A stretch of DNA of 64,000 bases, taken from an uncultured Clostridia bacterium (GTDB lineage: Bacteria; Bacillota; Clostridia; TANB77; CAG-508). The DNA lies in contig CAOMRW010000001.1 in assembly GCA_948485625.1 (NCBI GenBank), forward strand, positions 86,004 to 150,003, written 5' to 3'. The stretch's first letter is position 1. Each line of letters begins with the position of its first letter. The position numbers and the translations under genes are program-made. Below the pieces are notes generated by a model that was not told where the DNA came from, made no database searches, and saw only the letters and a list, made by a program, of their open reading frames with translations. This document shows positions 60,366 to 64,000 of the stretch, in pieces.

Positions 60366-60504
60366 TGTCCCATTGGGGACGTTTCTTTTGGGACAAAAAT
60401 GTCCCAAATTCCCCATTCTTATTTTTTATACTTTTTTAGATTATTTCTAGATGTGTCCCTAGTGGGACAAAAATGTCCCAGAAGAAACGTCCCCAATGGG
60501 ACAT
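60366..60504. repeat. GGGAC-type inverted-repeat element, copy 2
   Basis: Second copy of the element at 11257-11410. Left part TGTCCCATTGGGGACG, TTTCTTTTGGGACAAAAATG; right part ends CGTCCCCAATGGGACA. The AT-rich centres differ. As in copy 1, one end touches a TGA stop (hemW) in the context GTGATGTCCC, and the other lies 14 bp before the next start codon (rlmN). Confidence 0.78.
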
Positions 60505-61643
60505 CACACAAATTCTTTCCAAACTAAATTTGCAAAGTCTATGCCTTTTTCTGTTAGTTTTATATAATCTAAATCTATAATAATTAAACTTTCTTCTACT
60601 AGTTTTTGTAGTTCTTTTCTAAATAAATAAATTGGATTTTCTCCAAACTTTTCTTTAAATTTAGAAATGCTAATTCCGTCAATTTTTCTTAATCCTAAAA
60701 GCATATATTCTTTTTTCATATCTTCTATAGTTTGTTCTTCATGTATAATTTTTATATCTTTACTTTTTAGATACTTTTCTAAATCGTTTGTATTTGAATA
60801 TCTACATCCATCTATGTATGAATGTGCTGCAATTCCAAATCCAATGTATTGTTTTTGCTCCCAACAATTTATATTATGTTTTGATTCGTAATTGTCTTTT
60901 GCAAAGTTTGATATTTCATAATGTTTGTATCCTTTTAACTCTAAATAATTTTTTGTATATTTATATTGATTTCTCTCCGCTTCTTCATCTGGTAATTCTA
61001 TACTTCCCTCATTTAGTTTTCGTTCAATTTCTGTGTTTTCCTCTATTATAAGTGAGTATACAGAAATATGTTTTGGCTCAGGTTTTAAATCCGTTATTTT
61101 TTGCAAACTTTCTTTTAAATTTTCAATTGTTTGTTTTGGAAGTCCTAGCATTAGGTCTACATTTATGTTATTAAATCCTACTTCATTTGCCCATTCATAT
61201 GTATTTAGAAATTGCTCATAATTATGGATTCTTCCAATATCTTTTAGAATCACATTGTTTGTACTTTGAAGTCCTATACTTAGCCTATTTATTCCACAGT
61301 TTTTATACATCTGTAGATTATTTTTATTTGTAGTTCCTGGATTTACTTCGATTGTTATTTCAATATTTTCTTTATTTGTTTTATTTGTTGTTTCTATTAT
61401 TTTATATATTTTGTCTAAAATGCTTTTTATTAGTTCTGGTTTTATTGTTGATGGCGTTCCTCCACCTATATATATTGTTGTTATATTATTGTTTTTTAAT
61501 ATTTCTTTATTATCTTCTATTTCTTCAATTATTTTTTTTATATATTCTTCTTGTTTATTAAATTTATTTACATATGATATGAAATCACAATAATCACATT
61601 TTTTTACACAAAAAGGTATATGTATATATATTCCAAGTTCCAT
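60504..61643 (-). CDS. hemW: HemW-type radical SAM protein
   Basis: 379 residues. IYIHIPFCVKKCDYCDFISY holds the cluster Cys at 12, 16 and 19. IGGGTPSTIKPELI, EVNPGTTNKNNL, INRLSIGLQSTN, NVDLMLGLPKQT and HISVYSLIIEENT are standard for HemW (formerly called HemN-like). HemW is a heme chaperone or of related role, not a coproporphyrinogen oxidase. It lies 21 bp after whiA. Confidence 0.9.
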   Translation of the reverse strand: MELGIYIHIPFCVKKCDYCDFISYVNKFNKQEEYIKKIIEEIEDNKEILKNNNITTIYIGGGTPSTIKPELIKSILDKIYKIIETTNKTNKENIEITIEVNPGTTNKNNLQMYKNCGINRLSIGLQSTNNVILKDIGRIHNYEQFLNTYEWANEVGFNNINVDLMLGLPKQTIENLKESLQKITDLKPEPKHISVYSLIIEENTEIERKLNEGSIELPDEEAERNQYKYTKNYLELKGYKHYEISNFAKDNYESKHNINCWEQKQYIGFGIAAHSYIDGCRYSNTNDLEKYLKSKDIKIIHEEQTIEDMKKEYMLLGLRKIDGISISKFKEKFGENPIYLFRKELQKLVEESLIIIDLDYIKLTEKGIDFANLVWKEFV

Positions 61644-61664
61644 TTTTTCTCCTATATTAAGTAT

Positions 61665-62537
61665 TTATAATTCTTCTGCTATTTGTATAAGTTTTTTTAA
61701 TCTATAATTTACTCCTGATTTTCCAAGTGGATTTTTTAGTTTTTTTCCAAGTTCAATTAATGACATATCTGGATATTCTAGTCTTAATAATGCTATTTCT
61801 TTTAAGTTCTCTTCTAGTTTATTAAATTTATTGTTTATTTGCAGTTTTCTTATTGCATCTATTTGTTCAACTGATGCATTAATAGTCTTGTTTAAATTTG
61901 CTGTTTGACAATTTACAATTCTATTAACTTTTCCTCTCATTTCTCTTTGAATTCTTATGTCTTCAAATTTTAGTACACTTCTACTTGCTCCTAATAATGC
62001 AATTAATTCTGAAATTTCTTCTCCTTCTTTTAGATAAATTGCATATTTTTTATCTTGTTCTAATTTTTTACATTTTATGTTCATATTATTTAAAATTTCT
62101 AATAAAAAGTCCAAATTATTTTTGTTTGATAAATTGATTTCTAAGTGATATGTTTTTTCTGGATTATTTATTGAGCCTGCTCCTAGAAATGTTCCTCTAA
62201 TTAATGCTCTTTTTTCATTTTCGTTGGCATTGCTTATATTATTTATTATTATTTCTGCGTTTTTTATTTCTATTTCTTTTATGCATTCTTTTATTTTAAA
62301 TATAATTATAAATGATTTTCCATCATATTCAATATTATGATTTATTTCTAAATTTTTTAGTAATTTTGAAAATCTATTTATGTTATATTCACTTTCAGTT
62401 GCATATCTTATGCTATTTTTGGTAATACTTGCATTCTTGGAGATTAGATATCCTATTAGCTCATATTTTATTTCTTCTTTTTTATTTAAGTTATTTATTT
62501 TACTAAGTTCTTCTTTTAAATCTGATGAAAATGACAT
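61665..62537 (-). CDS. whiA: WhiA-type DNA-binding regulator
   Basis: 290 residues. A LAGLIDADG-like N-terminal domain (FSSDLKEELSKINNLNKKEE, LIRGTFLGAGSINNPEKTYH, LEINLSNKNNLDFLLEILNN) is followed by a C-terminal HTH (LLRLEYPDMSLIELGKKLKN, PLGKSGVNYRLKKLIQIAEE). Linker VNCQTANLNKTINASVEQID is highly conserved in WhiA. It acts in cell division and growth control; in Actinobacteria it regulates ftsZ. It is not next to yvcK/rapZ here, the common Firmicute context. Confidence 0.93.
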   Translation of the reverse strand: MSFSSDLKEELSKINNLNKKEEIKYELIGYLISKNASITKNSIRYATESEYNINRFSKLLKNLEINHNIEYDGKSFIIIFKIKECIKEIEIKNAEIIINNISNANENEKRALIRGTFLGAGSINNPEKTYHLEINLSNKNNLDFLLEILNNMNIKCKKLEQDKKYAIYLKEGEEISELIALLGASRSVLKFEDIRIQREMRGKVNRIVNCQTANLNKTINASVEQIDAIRKLQINNKFNKLEENLKEIALLRLEYPDMSLIELGKKLKNPLGKSGVNYRLKKLIQIAEEL

Positions 62538-62592
62538 TTTATCTCACCTTATCTTCTCTTTAATTTGATATTATTTTACTATAATAAATGGG

Positions 62593-62615
62593 AAAAAGCA
62601 AGTAAAAACTTGCTT
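62593..62615 (-). terminator. Terminator of the right-end pilin-like gene
   Basis: AAAGCAAGT pairs with ACTTGCTTT around a short loop, then T-run on the minus strand, 58 bp past the stop codon. Confidence 0.7.
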
Positions 62616-62672
62616 TCATGCTACTCTTCCCTATTTCTTCATATTAATATTTTATATATTGATTTATCCTCA

Positions 62673-64000
62673 CTAGTCATTAAATGAATAATTTGCTAAT
62701 TCTTCATCTGATAAAGCATTATCATATATTGCTAAATTTCTGTAGTATCCATTTCCATATCCCCAGCTACATCCAACAGAATAACTACCTGAATTACTAA
62801 TTCCTCCTATATATAATTTTGAATCCTTTATACTACTTCTTGAACTAGTTCCAATTTTTTCACCATTTATAAAATATGAGAAATTTGTACCATCATATTT
62901 TATTGCTGATATAAGCCACTCATTAATAGGATATTCGTCTTTTTCTGTGCCTACAGCATATTGGTCTCCTGCACCTGATGTAGCCCAATATGTCGTGGTA
63001 CGAATAATCGCTAAAGAGCAACTTCCCATATCAGGTCCTCCATATCCAAATGCTAACATAAATCCTATTGAATTAGCTCCTATATTACTATTTTCTATAT
63101 TTTTAGTTTCAATTATAATTGTATAATTTTCATTTAATTCATAATTTTCTTTTGTTGCTATTACAGAATTATTTAAATATATTCCTTCTTCTTTTCCTTT
63201 ATACTCTGGCGTTCCTTGATATGTTTCAAACATAGGGTTTTCAACTCCTAAGTTGCATATAAATGGTAGTGATAATTTGTATGTTATAACTTCTGATTGT
63301 TTGTAATTTTCTGCTTTATCATATGCTATTATATATATATTATATTTATCTCCTAACTCTAATCCTGAAATTTTGTATTTTTCTTCTGCTGATTCATACT
63401 TTTGATAATTTTCTTCTGTGTCTTTTTTTATATAGTATTCATATCTTCCTATTCCACTTTTTGCACTGTTCGTTGTTGATTCTCCATCTTCTGCATTTGC
63501 TTTTATTGTGAATCCATCTGTTGTTACATCTTCAATTGTTACTTCTACTTTTGTTGGTGCTACTTTATCTATTTTTTGTATATTTAATGGCTTTGTTCTT
63601 GTATCTCCTGTACTATCTGTTACTGTTACTTGATATTCTCCATTTTGCGTTATTGTAAATGTTCCATCTTCATTTCTTGTTAGTCCATTTACTTCTATGT
63701 TTGTTATATTTCCGTTTGTTGATTTTGCATTTACTGTTAATATTATATTTTCATTTGTATATCCTTTTGGAGTTAATGTGTAACTGAAGCTTATTCCTTT
63801 TATTGGGTCTCCTACTGTTACTTTTAAATTATTGTCTATTGTGTATTCATATCCTTTATATTCTCCGTTTATTTCATTATCATTTAATGTTGCTGTTATT
63901 CCTTCTAATTTATTTGCTAATTGTCCATTTTCTTCGTTTGATAGACTTTCTAATGTTACATTATTTCCTTTTGATATTTCTTCTATTTGTATGTCCATTA
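62673..64000 (-). CDS. Pilin-like protein with LamG-type head (cut by right edge)
   Basis: 442 residues visible; the N-terminal leader and helix lie beyond the right edge. It starts inside the family stem (MDIQIEEISKGNNVTLESL, YKGYEYTIDNNLKVTVGDPI), as in the gene at 505. Two Ig/fibronectin-like modules follow (about 70-145, 150-245: VAPTKVEVTIEDVTTDGFTI, YNIYIIAYDKAENYKQSE). The end is a concanavalin/LamG-like domain (about 250-440: ENYELNENYTIIIETKN, NEWLISAIKYDGTNFSYFIN, GEKIGTSSRSS, YRNLAIYDNALSDEELANY). LamG heads often bind sugars, so this member may be an adhesin. Ligand unknown. Confidence 0.8.
   Translation of the reverse strand, partial: MDIQIEEISKGNNVTLESLSNEENGQLANKLEGITATLNDNEINGEYKGYEYTIDNNLKVTVGDPIKGISFSYTLTPKGYTNENIILTVNAKSTNGNITNIEVNGLTRNEDGTFTITQNGEYQVTVTDSTGDTRTKPLNIQKIDKVAPTKVEVTIEDVTTDGFTIKANAEDGESTTNSAKSGIGRYEYYIKKDTEENYQKYESAEEKYKISGLELGDKYNIYIIAYDKAENYKQSEVITYKLSLPFICNLGVENPMFETYQGTPEYKGKEEGIYLNNSVIATKENYELNENYTIIIETKNIENSNIGANSIGFMLAFGYGGPDMGSCSLAIIRTTTYWATSGAGDQYAVGTEKDEYPINEWLISAIKYDGTNFSYFINGEKIGTSSRSSIKDSKLYIGGISNSGSYSVGCSWGYGNGYYRNLAIYDNALSDEELANYSFND

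Noticed and set aside
1..64000. Circular plasmid or phage genome, suggested by matching edges
   Set aside because: The content is chromosomal (fhs, priA, spoIVA, whiA, tRNAs). The edges match because of a repeated gene family, and about 8 bp would be missing at the join.
1..64000. CRISPR array
   Set aside because: No regularly spaced direct repeats and no cas genes. The repeated sequences are palindromic units at scattered places.

Overview
The window looks like a chromosomal segment of a low-GC, endospore-forming Firmicute of the Clostridia type. The DNA is very AT-rich, ribosome binding sites are strong AGGAGG types, and spoIVA, a spore photoproduct lyase gene and an Asp23/AmaP/DUF2273 cluster are all present. 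No plasmid or phage backbone is visible. One integrated mobilizable element can be recognised. All calls come from reading the sequence; no database search was run.

Layout. 1-2.2 kb: two pilin-like surface proteins, the first cut by the left edge. 2.7-3.7 kb: a small HTH regulator and a Fic enzyme. 3.7-13.6 kb: core genes on the minus strand (fhs, a DUF212 membrane protein, xseB, a lipid-anchored or membrane-anchored protein, xseA, nusB, DUF2273, amaP, asp23, then fmt, def, priA). 14-19.2 kb: a CDF transporter, another pilin-like gene, tRNA-Gln and a four-gene TasA/camelysin-like operon with a clostridial hydrophobic-W (ChW) protein. 19.4-22 kb: two poorly known membrane proteins with duplicated upstream regions, and a GNAT. 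22-25.7 kb: tRNA-Gln and tRNA-His, a two-part small membrane protein, a TIGR04086 protein and mutS2. 25.7-31.6 kb: dCMP deaminase, splB, folA, thyA, a PflX-like radical SAM enzyme and a tail-less ftsZ. 31.8-39.2 kb: an accessory block (methyltransferase, two dinD paralogues, an endonuclease remnant, RibD-like reductase, NIF3-like domain, two HD proteins, NUDIX) with several broken frames. 39.3-44 kb: a mobilizable element (relaxase, MobC, candidate oriT, TnpV, large serine recombinase). 44-64 kb: tRNA-Tyr, dinB, a DapB-fold dehydrogenase, tRNA-Met/Ile, acyl-CoA synthetase with a TetR regulator, a Lon-like protease, DUF4363/DUF421, a UDP-sugar pyrophosphorylase, spoIVA, rlmN, hemW, whiA and a pilin-like LamG protein cut by the right edge.

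The most unusual signal is in the broken genes. Four frame breaks in three genes (DUF212, dinD copy 2 and the serine recombinase twice) have the same cause: one extra C that creates an in-frame CGG codon in the context A-CGG-A. Skipping that C restores the conserved protein each time, and always at a Gly codon (GGA). CGG is otherwise almost absent: I found only three other in-frame CGG codons, in two genes of unknown function. This could be +1 recoding at a very rare codon, a systematic sequencing artefact, or coincidental decay. Two further breaks lie on A-AAA-AAN heptamers and need a -1 shift.

Other points: several families of perfect or near-perfect palindromes sit on or next to stop codons. 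The pilin-like family has a constant stem with variable heads. Both window edges fall at nearly the same place in that family, which suggests the contig ends were set by the repeat.
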